A stretch of DNA of 35,930 nucleotides from Terriglobia bacterium (GCA_020072925.1 JAIQGA010000134.1:1-35930); one strand, 5' to 3'; counted from the stretch's first letter, positions 25,763 to 33,328 are shown. Numbers and translations: made by a program. The notes: generated by a model not told the origin, from the letters alone.

Positions 25763-25779
25763 CTTAACGAAATCTTAAC
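25763..25779 (-). promoter_or_regulatory. Direct-repeat box, possible OmpR-family response-regulator site
   Basis: On the plus strand CTTAAC (25763-25768), five bases, CTTAAC (25774-25779): an exact direct repeat with an 11-base period, one helical turn. This is the layout bound by PhoB/OmpR/PmrA-type regulators (the PmrA-like form is TTAAG-N6-TTAAG on the minus strand). It is 11-27 bases upstream of the exporter permease start. Binding is inference. Confidence 0.35.
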
Positions 25780-25849
25780 ATGCGTCAGGGGCTAGCAACG
25801 TGAAACTTTGTCACCTCTTCCCGCGTCTATGGGAGTGACTGCGGAATTT

Positions 25850-25865
25850 GGAGTTTGAAAACTCC
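25850..25865. promoter_or_regulatory. 16-base perfect palindrome in a divergent gap
   Basis: GGAGTTT, two bases, AAACTCC. It lies between the divergent exporter permease (start 25752) and BON-protein gene (start 25948). It could be a dimeric repressor or activator site serving either gene. There is no T-tract, so it does not look like a terminator. Confidence 0.4.
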
Positions 25866-25947
25866 ACGCGGGGCACGATAAACCGCCCGCAGGCAGACGG
25901 GGCTTAACTTGACAACCCAGGATTTCGTAAGCCCCAGGAGGTTAACG

Positions 25948-26694
25948 ATGCGCCTAACACGAATTCTCTTTGCGCCAGGGCTCCTGATTCTCGCGGCGGC
26001 GATGAGTTTTGCCCGACCGCATGCCATCGCGCCCGCGCAGATCACGGCGGAGATTACGGACAAGCTCTACCACGCCCAGATCTTCAAGCATGGGCAGGTG
26101 CAAGTGAACTTTGACAACGGTATTGCGACCCTTTCCGGGACCGTGGAAAGCATCGGCGTCAAGATGGATGCCGAGCGGGCAGCCCGGAAGGTGGATGACG
26201 TCCGCCAAGTGGTGGACAATCTCCAGGTGCGTGCCGACGACGTGACGCCGCAGCAGATTCTGGAGAAGGCCCGACACGAGATCCTCACGTATTACGCCTA
26301 CACGATTTTTGACAACATCGAACTGGGAACGCAGGGGAACACCCTCGCGGTCAACGGGCAGGTGACGCAACCCTACAAGAAGGGAGACATCGGGAATTTC
26401 CTCGCGCACATCAAAGGTGTTGCTCAACTTCAGAACAACCTCGAGGTTCTCCCTCTCTCCGATTTCGATGACACTGCGCGAATCCAGATCGCCCGGGCGA
26501 TTTACGGCGACCCCTTCTTTACCTATTACGGCAACCAGGCGCTTCCACCGATTCACATTATCGTGAAGAACGGAGACGTAACTCTGGTGGGAGTCGTGGC
26601 CACGCAGATGGACAAGCAGAAGGCAGCGATGGACGCCCTGAACGCCGGAACGTTCTTCTCGCTCAAGAACGACCTGCGCGTGGAGCGCGGATGA
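25948..26694 (+). CDS. Exported protein with three BON domains
   Basis: A 248-residue protein with a Sec signal (MRLTRILFAPGLLILAAAMSFA) and three successive BON-like repeats, at about 30-95, 102-167 and 173-246. Each has the characteristic V.V.NG...L.G.V pattern: VNFDNGIATLSGTV, LAVNGQVTQPY and IIVKNGDVTLVGVVAT. BON domains bind membranes or other envelope parts in OsmY- and secretin-type proteins. AGGAGGT at 25936-25942 fixes the ATG at 25948. It is transcribed divergently from the exporter operon, so its envelope role may be linked, but that is inference. Confidence 0.88.
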   Translation: MRLTRILFAPGLLILAAAMSFARPHAIAPAQITAEITDKLYHAQIFKHGQVQVNFDNGIATLSGTVESIGVKMDAERAARKVDDVRQVVDNLQVRADDVTPQQILEKARHEILTYYAYTIFDNIELGTQGNTLAVNGQVTQPYKKGDIGNFLAHIKGVAQLQNNLEVLPLSDFDDTARIQIARAIYGDPFFTYYGNQALPPIHIIVKNGDVTLVGVVATQMDKQKAAMDALNAGTFFSLKNDLRVERG

Positions 26695-26737
26695 CCAGGG
26701 GTCTTTCGGGCGAGCCTCCCCTCGGCCCCGGTGACGT

Positions 26738-27739
26738 TCAAGCCGGGGGAGGCGGTCCGGTGGACTCGCGGATAACCAGTTCAGGGTCGATGAGAAACTC
26801 CCGGCCCTGAACTTCCTCCTCCTCGCGCGAAGGAACCAGCGCCTCGAAAGAAAGGTGGCCAATCTTCTCACGAGGGATGTTGACCGTCGTTAAGGGCGGG
26901 AAGGCATACTCGGAAAGGCTGATGTTGTCATAGCCAGTGACGGAGACATCGCGCGGCACCTCCAGGCCCTGCTCGCGGAGTGCCGCGAGCACCCCCAGCG
27001 CCATATAATCGTTCACACAGATAATGGCCGTGGGCTTGAAGCCCGAAGCCAGCAGCGTGCGGGTGGCCTGCTTGCCCCCCGCGGGGCCGTCGCGGTCCGC
27101 AACGGTGGTCGATTCCACCTGCCCCGCATAACGCTTCATCGTCTCCACAAACGAGACCTTCCGGTCCAGCAGGGGTTCCAGGCCGGTGTGATGCCCGACG
27201 AACGCCATCCGCCGATGACCGAGGGAGTGGAGGTACTCGACGGTTTTCTGAATGCCCTTTTGATAGTTGACCTTAATGTTCGAGATATTACGCGCCGGTG
27301 TCCCGACGTCGTAGAACACGATGGGAAGGTCGGACTCCACCAGTTCTTGAATCAGTGAGGGCTCCATCTCGGAGACAATCACCGCCAGGCCGGCCACGCG
27401 GCGCCCCATCATCAGGTGCACGCTGCTCACCAGCCGTCGAGGCAGGTAATCGGTGTTGGCCACGACCACTTCGTACCCCTGGCGGTGGGCATCCGATTCC
27501 AGGGTGCGGAAGATGTCCAGGAAAAAGGGGTTTTCGAGATTCGAGACAATCATCCCCAGGCTGCGGCTCTTCCCTCCCGCGAGCGTCCGCGCATGAAGGT
27601 TGGGATGATACTTCAGTTCCTTAATGGCCTTCAGCACCCGCGCGCGGGTGGCGTTCTTGACCGGCCCCGCCTTATTCAGTACACGGGATACCGTGGCGAT
27701 GGAAACCCTGGCGCGTCTTGCGACATCTTCAAGTTTCAT
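26738..27739 (-). CDS. LacI/GalR-family transcriptional regulator
   Basis: A 333-residue sugar-responsive DNA-binding regulator. The N-terminal helix-turn-helix and hinge are KLEDVARRARVSIATVSRVLN and KELKYHPNLHARTLAGGKS (residues 2-58). The periplasmic-binding-protein-like effector domain follows: LGMIVSNLENPFFLDIFRTLE, LGHRRMAFVGHH, ICVNDYMALGVLAAL and VSVTGYDNISLSEYAFPPLTTV. The C-terminus is proline-rich. It has its own promoter with a symmetrical AAGCGCTT operator just downstream, so it probably represses itself. Candidate targets are the sugar-oxidoreductase genes nearby, but I see no second copy of the operator in their upstream regions. Confidence 0.94.
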   Translation of the reverse strand: MKLEDVARRARVSIATVSRVLNKAGPVKNATRARVLKAIKELKYHPNLHARTLAGGKSRSLGMIVSNLENPFFLDIFRTLESDAHRQGYEVVVANTDYLPRRLVSSVHLMMGRRVAGLAVIVSEMEPSLIQELVESDLPIVFYDVGTPARNISNIKVNYQKGIQKTVEYLHSLGHRRMAFVGHHTGLEPLLDRKVSFVETMKRYAGQVESTTVADRDGPAGGKQATRTLLASGFKPTAIICVNDYMALGVLAALREQGLEVPRDVSVTGYDNISLSEYAFPPLTTVNIPREKIGHLSFEALVPSREEEEVQGREFLIDPELVIRESTGPPPPA

Positions 27740-27788
27740 GGCTGCAAAGACTCCGCGGGAATCGGCTTTTCATCGGGCACTACTCTGA

Positions 27789-27805
27789 AAGCGCTTCAAG
27801 CGCTT
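27789..27805. promoter_or_regulatory. Double AAGCGCTT operator for the LacI regulator
   Basis: Two copies of the palindrome AAGCGCTT, at 27789-27796 and 27798-27805, separated by one base. The CG-centred palindrome is typical of LacI/GalR operators. It lies about 12-28 bases downstream of the predicted transcription start of the lacI-type gene, where a bound repressor would block transcription. Autoregulation is inference. Confidence 0.7.
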
Positions 27806-27823
27806 AACTTTCTTTGGCACAAT

Positions 27824-27852
27824 AATATATGGATATCAGTCGCTAAAAGCAA
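27824..27852 (-). promoter_or_regulatory. Sigma-70-like promoter of the LacI-family gene
   Basis: On the minus strand: -35 TTGCTT (plus 27847-27852), a 17-base spacer, and -10 TATATT (plus 27824-27829). The spacing is optimal and the region is AT-rich relative to its surroundings. The predicted start is near 27817. Confidence 0.55.
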
Positions 27853-27941
27853 TGGGAGGTTGCAGAAAATTTTCAGCCTGACCCGTCTTCGTCCTGCTAG
27901 CCCAGTCGGTGTACAAGAATGCTTGGGAATGCGCCGAGCGG

Positions 27942-28985
27942 TTACGGGCCGACCTCGACGAGGGTGCCCGGAGCTGCGTGGTTAACGGCGGATCGCAATA
28001 CGGTACGCCGGTAATGGCCCGGCGAATTGCCTGGCAGGTAGAAGATGGCGGTTAGATCGGGGTGAGCCGCCAGGACCCGGCGGCTTCCCTCTACGCCCAG
28101 CACGAAAAGTTTGGATAACGCATCGCTCTCGGTTGTAGAGGGCGCGAGTACCGTGGTAGAAAGCATGTTCTCCACCGGCCAACCCGTCCGCGGGTCCATG
28201 ATGTGGCAGTACGTTTTCCCGCCTATGTCGAAGAATTTCTCATAGCTGCCGGAAGTCGAAAGTGAGTAATTCCGAAGGATGAGTGTGTCCGCGGGTTTAC
28301 CAGCCTGATAAGGGTCTCGGACCGTCACGTGCCAGCCGCGCTCCCCGGGCGGGGCGCCCAGCGCATAGATGCTGCTGGTACCGCCGGAGACCAGGGCGCT
28401 CGCGATGCCGTTGGAGCGAAGGACCTCGACCGCCTGGTCTACCGCGTAACCCTTGGCAATTCCACCCAGGTCCAGTTCAATCCCGCTTTTATCAAATCGA
28501 ATCGTGCGCGCCGCGGGGTCGAGCTTAATGTGCTGATAACCGACGCGCTTCAGGACGTCGGTGATTTCCGCCGGCGAGGGCAGAAGACCGCGCCCCCGGA
28601 AGAATCCCCAGTGCTTCATGAGCGGTCCCACGGTGATATCGAAAGCGCCGTCGGTCTCGCGACTGTACTGAACTGATTGCTCGAGTAAACGGAAAAGGTG
28701 CGGCTCGACGAGCACCGCATGGCTCGCGGCCTCGCGGTTGATCGCGGAGAGTTCGCTCTCCGGCTTGTAGTTGCTCATCTGCGCGTCAACCCGGTCCAAT
28801 TCCTGGAACACCTGCTCGACCACTTCCCCGAGGAAATTCCGGTCGCGCCCGTAAGCCACGACGGTGAAGACCGTTCCCATGGCCTCGTGTGAAGCCTCGT
28901 AGCGCACGAGTGACTGGGCAGCCTCCCCCGGCGCGGCGAGGAGGATTAGGGCCAGGAGCGGCCGCAAAAAGAATTGCTGGATCAT
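27942..28985 (-). CDS. apbE: FAD:protein FMN transferase (ApbE family)
   Basis: Exported enzyme that attaches FMN covalently to Thr/Ser of target flavoproteins, using FAD and Mg2+. ATG at 28985 gives 347 residues with a signal peptide (FFLRPLLALILLAAPGEA); a GTG at 29024 would add 13 residues. Family motifs in order: ASHEAMGTVFTVVAYG, MSNYKPESELSAINR, DITVGPLMKHWGF, ELDLGGIAKGYAVDQA, ALVSGGTSSIYALG, YCHIMDPRTGWPV and SDALSKLFVLG. No Nqr/Rnf subunit or other obvious acceptor flavoprotein is nearby. The neighbours are a Tat-exported oxidoreductase (upstream, 81 bases) and a LacI regulator (downstream). Confidence 0.93.
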   Translation of the reverse strand: MIQQFFLRPLLALILLAAPGEAAQSLVRYEASHEAMGTVFTVVAYGRDRNFLGEVVEQVFQELDRVDAQMSNYKPESELSAINREAASHAVLVEPHLFRLLEQSVQYSRETDGAFDITVGPLMKHWGFFRGRGLLPSPAEITDVLKRVGYQHIKLDPAARTIRFDKSGIELDLGGIAKGYAVDQAVEVLRSNGIASALVSGGTSSIYALGAPPGERGWHVTVRDPYQAGKPADTLILRNYSLSTSGSYEKFFDIGGKTYCHIMDPRTGWPVENMLSTTVLAPSTTESDALSKLFVLGVEGSRRVLAAHPDLTAIFYLPGNSPGHYRRTVLRSAVNHAAPGTLVEVGP

Positions 28986-29066
28986 CCGTTTGGTATGCCC
29001 CGCAGACAATGCACCGGAATGCACCGGCGAGAAGGTTCAACGGTCATTCAAATCGCTTCGATGGCG

Positions 29067-30368
29067 CTAGGCGGGCTTGGTCGGCCAGAGAACTTTCTGC
29101 CCCGTCTCAACTGCGCGATTGGCGTAGATGACCGCCAGCGCGTCGGCCACCCCCATTTCGAGCGGCGCCGCCACCGGTTTCCCATCGCGAATGCTGGCGA
29201 AGAAATTCGTCTGCTCGCTCCACCAGGGATCGTGCTGCTCCTCATAGTTGAAGATCCCCATCGACGCCAGCCAGCGCCGGGCGTAACGGACTTCGCGTTC
29301 GAGGAACGCGCCCTCTCCGTTGCCGTGCTCGGGGAAAATGGGAATCCCTTCCTGCGTGGCCTGCTTGGTGACGGTCGCGCCCGCCCACCAGTTTTCCTTG
29401 GCGCCGGCCTGAGTGACCTTCGCCGCGTGCTCGCGAAAATACATCCCCTTACCGATAGTGATGATGAGCGTTCCCCCATCGCCCATAATCTGCTCATCGA
29501 AATCATAGTGCTGGTTGTAGAGGATGGAACTATACAGGAGCTTGCGCCCGCCGGGGTATTCGAAGATGGCTTGCACGTTATCGCAGACCTCGCGGCCGTC
29601 CTGCCAGTAATCGATGCCACCCGTGGCCACCACCGAAAGCGGTTCGGCGCCAAACGCCCAGTTGGTCACATCGATCTGGTGGGAAGCCAGTTCCGCCATC
29701 AGGCCGCCCGAATACTCCTTATACATCCGCCAGTTGATCAGGCGCTCGAACTTGGGGTCCGGCACGGGCCGTCGCCAGTTGTTGTTGCGATGCCATTGCG
29801 CCCGGACAAACATTACCTTGCCGAGCGCGCCCTTGCGGATCATCTCAATCGCCACCTGGTATAGCACGCTCGAGCGGCGCTGCAATCCGACTTGCAGCAC
29901 CTGTTTCGGGTGCTCGGCCGCCACCTTGCGGATCTGGTCCGCCTCCTCTTCTTTGAAGAACATGCTCTTCTCGACGAAAACGTGTTTGCCGGCGTCGAGA
30001 GCGTCGATCACCATCCTTGCGTGCAGGTTCAGCGGGGTGACAACGTAGATCGCGTCCAGGTCCTTCCGCTCGAGCATTTTCCGGTAGTCTTCGTAAGTGT
30101 CCGGGTTTGTGCCGATGGTCTCCACGCCCTTCTTGAGGTTGGGCGGGTAGATGTCGCAAGTGGCTACACAGCGAGCCTCCGGAATCGTGGTGGCGAACTT
30201 CAGCAGCGTGCAACCCTCCGTCCCGGTCCCAATCATGCCGAACCGCACCACCTGGCTCGGACTGGGCGCAGCCAGAATCGCGGGTGCGCCGGGCAAAGCG
30301 GAGGCCGCCGCCACGACTGCGGCGGTCTTCAGAAAATCGCGACGAGTAACGTCTTGCTCTTTCTCCAT
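29067..30368 (-). CDS. Second Tat-exported Gfo/Idh/MocA oxidoreductase
   Basis: A 433-residue sugar oxidoreductase with a twin-arginine signal (TRRDFLKTAAVVAAASALPGAPA). The Rossmann loop is FGMIGTGTEGCTLL, followed by TPLNLHARMVIDAL and VFVEKSMFF, where EKS replaces the usual EKP. The substrate domain contains QRRSSVLYQ, LINWRMYKEYSGGLMAELASHQIDVTNW and a C-terminal DALAVIYANRAVETGQ. AAGGAGC about nine bases before the ATG supports the start. It is only distantly similar to the enzyme at 21283, so the two probably act on different sugars or steps. It heads a minus-strand group with apbE. Confidence 0.92.
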   Translation of the reverse strand: MEKEQDVTRRDFLKTAAVVAAASALPGAPAILAAPSPSQVVRFGMIGTGTEGCTLLKFATTIPEARCVATCDIYPPNLKKGVETIGTNPDTYEDYRKMLERKDLDAIYVVTPLNLHARMVIDALDAGKHVFVEKSMFFKEEEADQIRKVAAEHPKQVLQVGLQRRSSVLYQVAIEMIRKGALGKVMFVRAQWHRNNNWRRPVPDPKFERLINWRMYKEYSGGLMAELASHQIDVTNWAFGAEPLSVVATGGIDYWQDGREVCDNVQAIFEYPGGRKLLYSSILYNQHYDFDEQIMGDGGTLIITIGKGMYFREHAAKVTQAGAKENWWAGATVTKQATQEGIPIFPEHGNGEGAFLEREVRYARRWLASMGIFNYEEQHDPWWSEQTNFFASIRDGKPVAAPLEMGVADALAVIYANRAVETGQKVLWPTKPA

Positions 30369-30707
30369 AACTCTAGCTCCTTATGAGTGCGCAGGCCCAA
30401 CTCCTGGCCTCGGGCGAGATTTCGCACAGCGACAACTCGCCGCTGAGAATCTTAGCACTTCCTTGACCAATTGCACCACCCTCCGTCACATTCTATCCCC
30501 ATGACCCGACAACACTTAACGCTTGGACAAAGACCATGCTACAGCTTGCTGGCAGGCGACACGGCAAAATGCCCAAGAATGTTTGGACAGCCTGACTTGT
30601 CGCGTCTTGGGTCGCCCAGGATCGAATGAGCGCGGCTCCCTCTCAATGACCTCTCTAGTCCAAAACGCATCTGGGATATACTGGGTAAGGAGGACTGTTC
30701 GACGACG
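30369..30707. other. 339-base divergent intergenic region without a gene
   Basis: It lies between the divergent oxidoreductase and S41 protease genes. A 62-codon plus-strand frame here (30523-30711) has no ribosome site and no recognisable protein pattern. It contains AAGGAGG at 30687-30693, the likely ribosome site for the S41 gene, and a TATACT at 30677 too close to that site to act as its -10. I see no word-repeat element, hairpin or RNA gene. Confidence 0.5.
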
Positions 30708-32255
30708 TTGAGTCACTCGGGCCGATATATACGCCAAACCTTGCTGGTGGCTGCCGCGTGTTTCTTTTTCGCGCACCTGAAGGCCCAATCCGAACCTCCC
30801 TCCGATGATGTCACCCGCGACAGCCTGAAATTTGCCGCCATCATCAGCGCGGTTGACAAGAATTATGTGGATCCGGTCAGTGCCGACCATGTCATTCTCG
30901 ATGGCGGCATTCGTGGCATGCTCACCGCGCTCGACCCTTTTTCGGCGTTCTTCGATCGCGATCAATTCGAGATGCTCCAGCAGCAGGCGCGGGGAGAGGC
31001 GCTGGGCTTCGGCTCGATCCTTTACGTGACCCCTGGAAAAGTGCTGGTGCTCCAGACCGCGCAAGGTTCTCCTTCCTTTCGCGCAGGTTTGGGTCCCGGC
31101 GACGAAATCGTGGCGATCAACGGGCAGCGCGTAGACCGGCTCAGTTTCGAAGAACTTGTTAATCTCCTGCGAAGTTCGCGTTCCCATCCCGTGCGTCTGG
31201 GAGTGATTCATCCCGGGCGGCTGATTTCGCAAGACTTCGAGCTCAAACCCGCCGAAGTCGCCCTGCCCACCGTGGACCGGACTTTTCTCCTTTCGCCCGG
31301 CGTCGGGTATCTGCATATCAGCGGCTTCGAGCTGAAAACGCCCCAGGAGGTCATCGTGGCGCTGAAGGACCTCGATGCGCCGCACCTGAAGGGCCTGCTC
31401 CTCGATTTGCGCGGTAACCACGGCGGGATCGTGGATTCGGCCGTGGCCGTCGCCAGCCTGTTTCTCAAGCCCGGCGAACTGGTTCTTACTGTGCGTGGCC
31501 GCGCGATGCCGGAGAAGACTTCGAAGACCGTTTCCGCGCCGGAGCAAAGCACCCTTCCGCTGGTGGTCCTGGTGAACGGCGATACGGCCAGCGCCGCAGA
31601 GGTTCTGGCGGCGGCACTCCAGGAGCACGACCGCGCGGTCATCGCCGGCGAGCCCACATACGGCAAGGGGGTGGTGCAGACCGTCATGAACCTCAGCGAA
31701 GATACCGGCCTGGCGCTCACTACAGGCCAGTACTTCACTCCCTCGGGCCGCTCGATCCAGCGGCCGCTGCCGGGAACCGCGCTGGCCGCGACCGAGGCAA
31801 GCCTTGATCCTGCTCCGCACACGTTCCATACGGACGACGGGCGACCGCTCGCCGCCAGTGGCGGCATCACACCGGACGTGGCCATTCCCGCGCGCGCCCT
31901 CGATCCCTGGATCACCTTCCTTGATCAAACGGGCACCTTCACCAACTTCGCGGAAAACTACATGACCTTGCATGGCAGGGCAACCGATTCGTTTCAAACC
32001 ACCCCGGCTGTCCTCGAGGATTTCAGGGAGTACCTGGCCCGGCATCAGATCCGAGCCCCCGAGGAATATTGGAGCAAAGATTTGGACTACCTGAAACTGC
32101 GGATCAAGTCGGAACTGTTCAACCTGGTTTTCGGCCTTTCGCGCGGCGACGAAGTGATAACCAAAGGCGATGCGCAGGTCGAGCGCGCCGCGAGCCTTCT
32201 CGCCAAGGTCCCGCAAATCCTCAAGCGGCCTCAGGTCGCGAAATTGCCGCCTTAA
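30708..32255 (+). CDS. S41-family (C-terminal processing) serine protease
   Basis: A 515-residue exported protease of the CtpA/Prc type. TTG at 30708, 14 bases after AAGGAGG, gives a signal peptide (RQTLLVAAACFFFAHLKAQ). An N-terminal helical region is followed by a PDZ domain (about 85-175, with LGFGSILYV and GPGDEIVAINGQRV). The S41 core has GYLHISGF, LLLDLRGNHGGIVDSAV and NGDTASAAEVLAAALQ. The catalytic dyad is Ser295 and Lys320 (GEPTYGKGVVQ), with the same 25-residue spacing as E. coli Prc. The C-terminal third (about 375-515) is a helical extension. It probably trims envelope proteins in the periplasm. The spacing from the ribosome site to TTG is long, so the exact start is uncertain. 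Confidence 0.92.
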   Translation: MSHSGRYIRQTLLVAAACFFFAHLKAQSEPPSDDVTRDSLKFAAIISAVDKNYVDPVSADHVILDGGIRGMLTALDPFSAFFDRDQFEMLQQQARGEALGFGSILYVTPGKVLVLQTAQGSPSFRAGLGPGDEIVAINGQRVDRLSFEELVNLLRSSRSHPVRLGVIHPGRLISQDFELKPAEVALPTVDRTFLLSPGVGYLHISGFELKTPQEVIVALKDLDAPHLKGLLLDLRGNHGGIVDSAVAVASLFLKPGELVLTVRGRAMPEKTSKTVSAPEQSTLPLVVLVNGDTASAAEVLAAALQEHDRAVIAGEPTYGKGVVQTVMNLSEDTGLALTTGQYFTPSGRSIQRPLPGTALAATEASLDPAPHTFHTDDGRPLAASGGITPDVAIPARALDPWITFLDQTGTFTNFAENYMTLHGRATDSFQTTPAVLEDFREYLARHQIRAPEEYWSKDLDYLKLRIKSELFNLVFGLSRGDEVITKGDAQVERAASLLAKVPQILKRPQVAKLPP

Positions 32256-32260
32256 CTCCG

Positions 32261-32367
32261 TGCTCAAGCTTCAATCGGCCGAGAGCAAGAAAAGCATCGC
32301 ACAGGCCGCAGCAGTTGGGTTGACCTACCTCGGCCGCGAGCGTAAACTCAACCTCAAATGGGATTGA
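32261..32367 (+). CDS. Possible 35-residue leader frame before the retropepsin-like gene
   Basis: A short frame from GTG at 32261, six bases after the S41 stop. It is Ala/Lys/Arg-rich (AESKKSIAQAAAVGLTYLGRER) and its stop lies just inside the next gene (ATGGGATTGA at 32358-32367), an overlap that would allow translational coupling. The next gene has no ribosome site of its own, which is the main reason to list this frame. There is no recognisable domain; it may be non-coding. Confidence 0.28.
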
Positions 32368-32732
32368 CGTATATCGCACTCACGGTTGCGAACCCACGGG
32401 CCCCAAGGCGCCGAGCCCGGCTGCGCTTTCTGGTGGACTCGGGCGCCGTGTACTCGGTTATCCCTGCGGTGGCGCTGCGGAGGCTGGGGGTCAAACCGCA
32501 CTCCCAGCGCACCTTCACTTTGGCCGACGGCTCCGAGATCAAACGCCGTATCGGGGATGTGGTACTACGACTAAACGGAGAACAAGGGGCATCGCCGGTC
32601 ATCTTCGGGGAAAAGGGCGACAGCACTTTGCTGGGCGCCGTTTCGCTTGAAGCGCTGGGCCTGGTTCTTGACCCGCTCAAGCGCGAATTGAAGCCGCTGC
32701 CGATGGTCCTGGCACGCGGGGAAATCCGCTAA
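32358..32732 (+). CDS. Retropepsin-like (clan AA) aspartic protease-fold protein
   Basis: A 124-residue single-domain protein. The catalytic-loop pattern is FLVDSGAVYSVIP, with D27-S28-G29 in place of the usual DTG, followed by the flap-region ADGSEIKRRIGDVVLRL and the second-half hallmark LLGAVSLEALGLVLDP. This matches bacterial clan AA proteins, which work as homodimers like retroviral proteases. There is no signal peptide, so it is probably cytosolic. DSG occurs in some active family members; activity cannot be decided here. The start lacks a Shine-Dalgarno and overlaps a short upstream frame. Confidence 0.72.
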   Translation: MGLTYIALTVANPRAPRRRARLRFLVDSGAVYSVIPAVALRRLGVKPHSQRTFTLADGSEIKRRIGDVVLRLNGEQGASPVIFGEKGDSTLLGAVSLEALGLVLDPLKRELKPLPMVLARGEIR

Positions 32733-32804
32733 AAACGGGATTGCCACGGGGCGTGCAGCGCCGCCCAAGTGGAATTTTGGAACTTAGGATTACGGTCAAA
32801 ATTG

Positions 32805-32921
32805 ATTGGGAGAGTACTGAAGACAACAGGGGTCGAAAAAGTCGAAGAGTTGAAATAGTCAAAATCCAGTACCCACAAGCTTGAACTCTTCGACTTCTTC
32901 AACTTATTCAACTCTACCAAT
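32805..32921. repeat. GTCGAAGAG/TTGAA-word element with 11-base terminal inverted repeats
   Basis: The ends ATTGGGAGAGT (32805-32815) and ACTCTACCAAT (32911-32921) match as inverted repeats at 10 of 11 positions. Inside, the left arm has GTCGAAAAAGTCGAAGAGTTG and the right arm its complement type (ACTCTTCGACTTCTTCAACT). It is 117 bases long, markedly AT-richer than its flanks, and lies between convergent genes. Confidence 0.82.
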
Positions 32922-32938
32922 CCCTCGAGCACCGGTTC

Positions 32939-33328
32939 TCACGCTACGGCTTCCGCCTCGATCTCCACGAGCATCTCGGGATCGACGAGCCGCACCACGC
33001 CGATCAGGCTGGTGGCAGGGTGCACTTCCCCGAAAAACTCCGCGTGGGCCTTGGCGACTTCTTCCCAGCGGTCGATTTGCGTCACATAGATGCGCGTGCG
33101 AACCACGTTTTCCAAACCGAGTCCCAGCCGCTTGAGCGCATTCTCGATGTTGCGAATCGTCTGGACGGATTGCGCGTACATATCCCCCGGGGCCAGGACC
33201 TTCCCCGACGGGTCCGTTCCGGTCGTACCCGAGACGTGGATCGTCTCCCCCACTTGGACGGCGCGCGCGTAGCCCACCTTTGGTTCCCAGGGCGTCCCGG
33301 AAAAGATCTTACTGCGTTTGACCTTCAT
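32939..33328 (-). CDS. RidA/YjgF-family protein lacking the RidA arginine
   Basis: A 129-residue trimeric-fold protein of the Rid superfamily. ATG at 33328 follows GAGGAGG by five bases; an in-frame upstream start at 33364 is less likely. The pattern VGYARAVQVGETIHVSGTTG, then TIRNIENALKRLGLGLENVVRTRIYVT, is typical. In RidA the imine-deaminase arginine lies in PARS near the C-terminus. Here that segment is PATSLIGVVRLVDPEMLVEIEA, with Thr in place of Arg. The conserved Glu (EIEA) is kept. It therefore probably belongs to a Rid subgroup without classical 2-aminoacrylate deaminase activity. Confidence 0.88.
   Translation of the reverse strand: MKVKRSKIFSGTPWEPKVGYARAVQVGETIHVSGTTGTDPSGKVLAPGDMYAQSVQTIRNIENALKRLGLGLENVVRTRIYVTQIDRWEEVAKAHAEFFGEVHPATSLIGVVRLVDPEMLVEIEAEAVA

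Noticed and set aside
30523-30711. 62-codon plus-strand frame upstream of the S41 gene
   Set aside because: It has no ribosome site at its start, no protein pattern, and ends over the S41 start; it is more likely leader DNA.
30516-32267. 583-codon open frame on the minus strand
   Set aside because: Antisense of the S41 protease gene, with no recognisable motifs and no ribosome site. The plus-strand protease has its full catalytic dyad.
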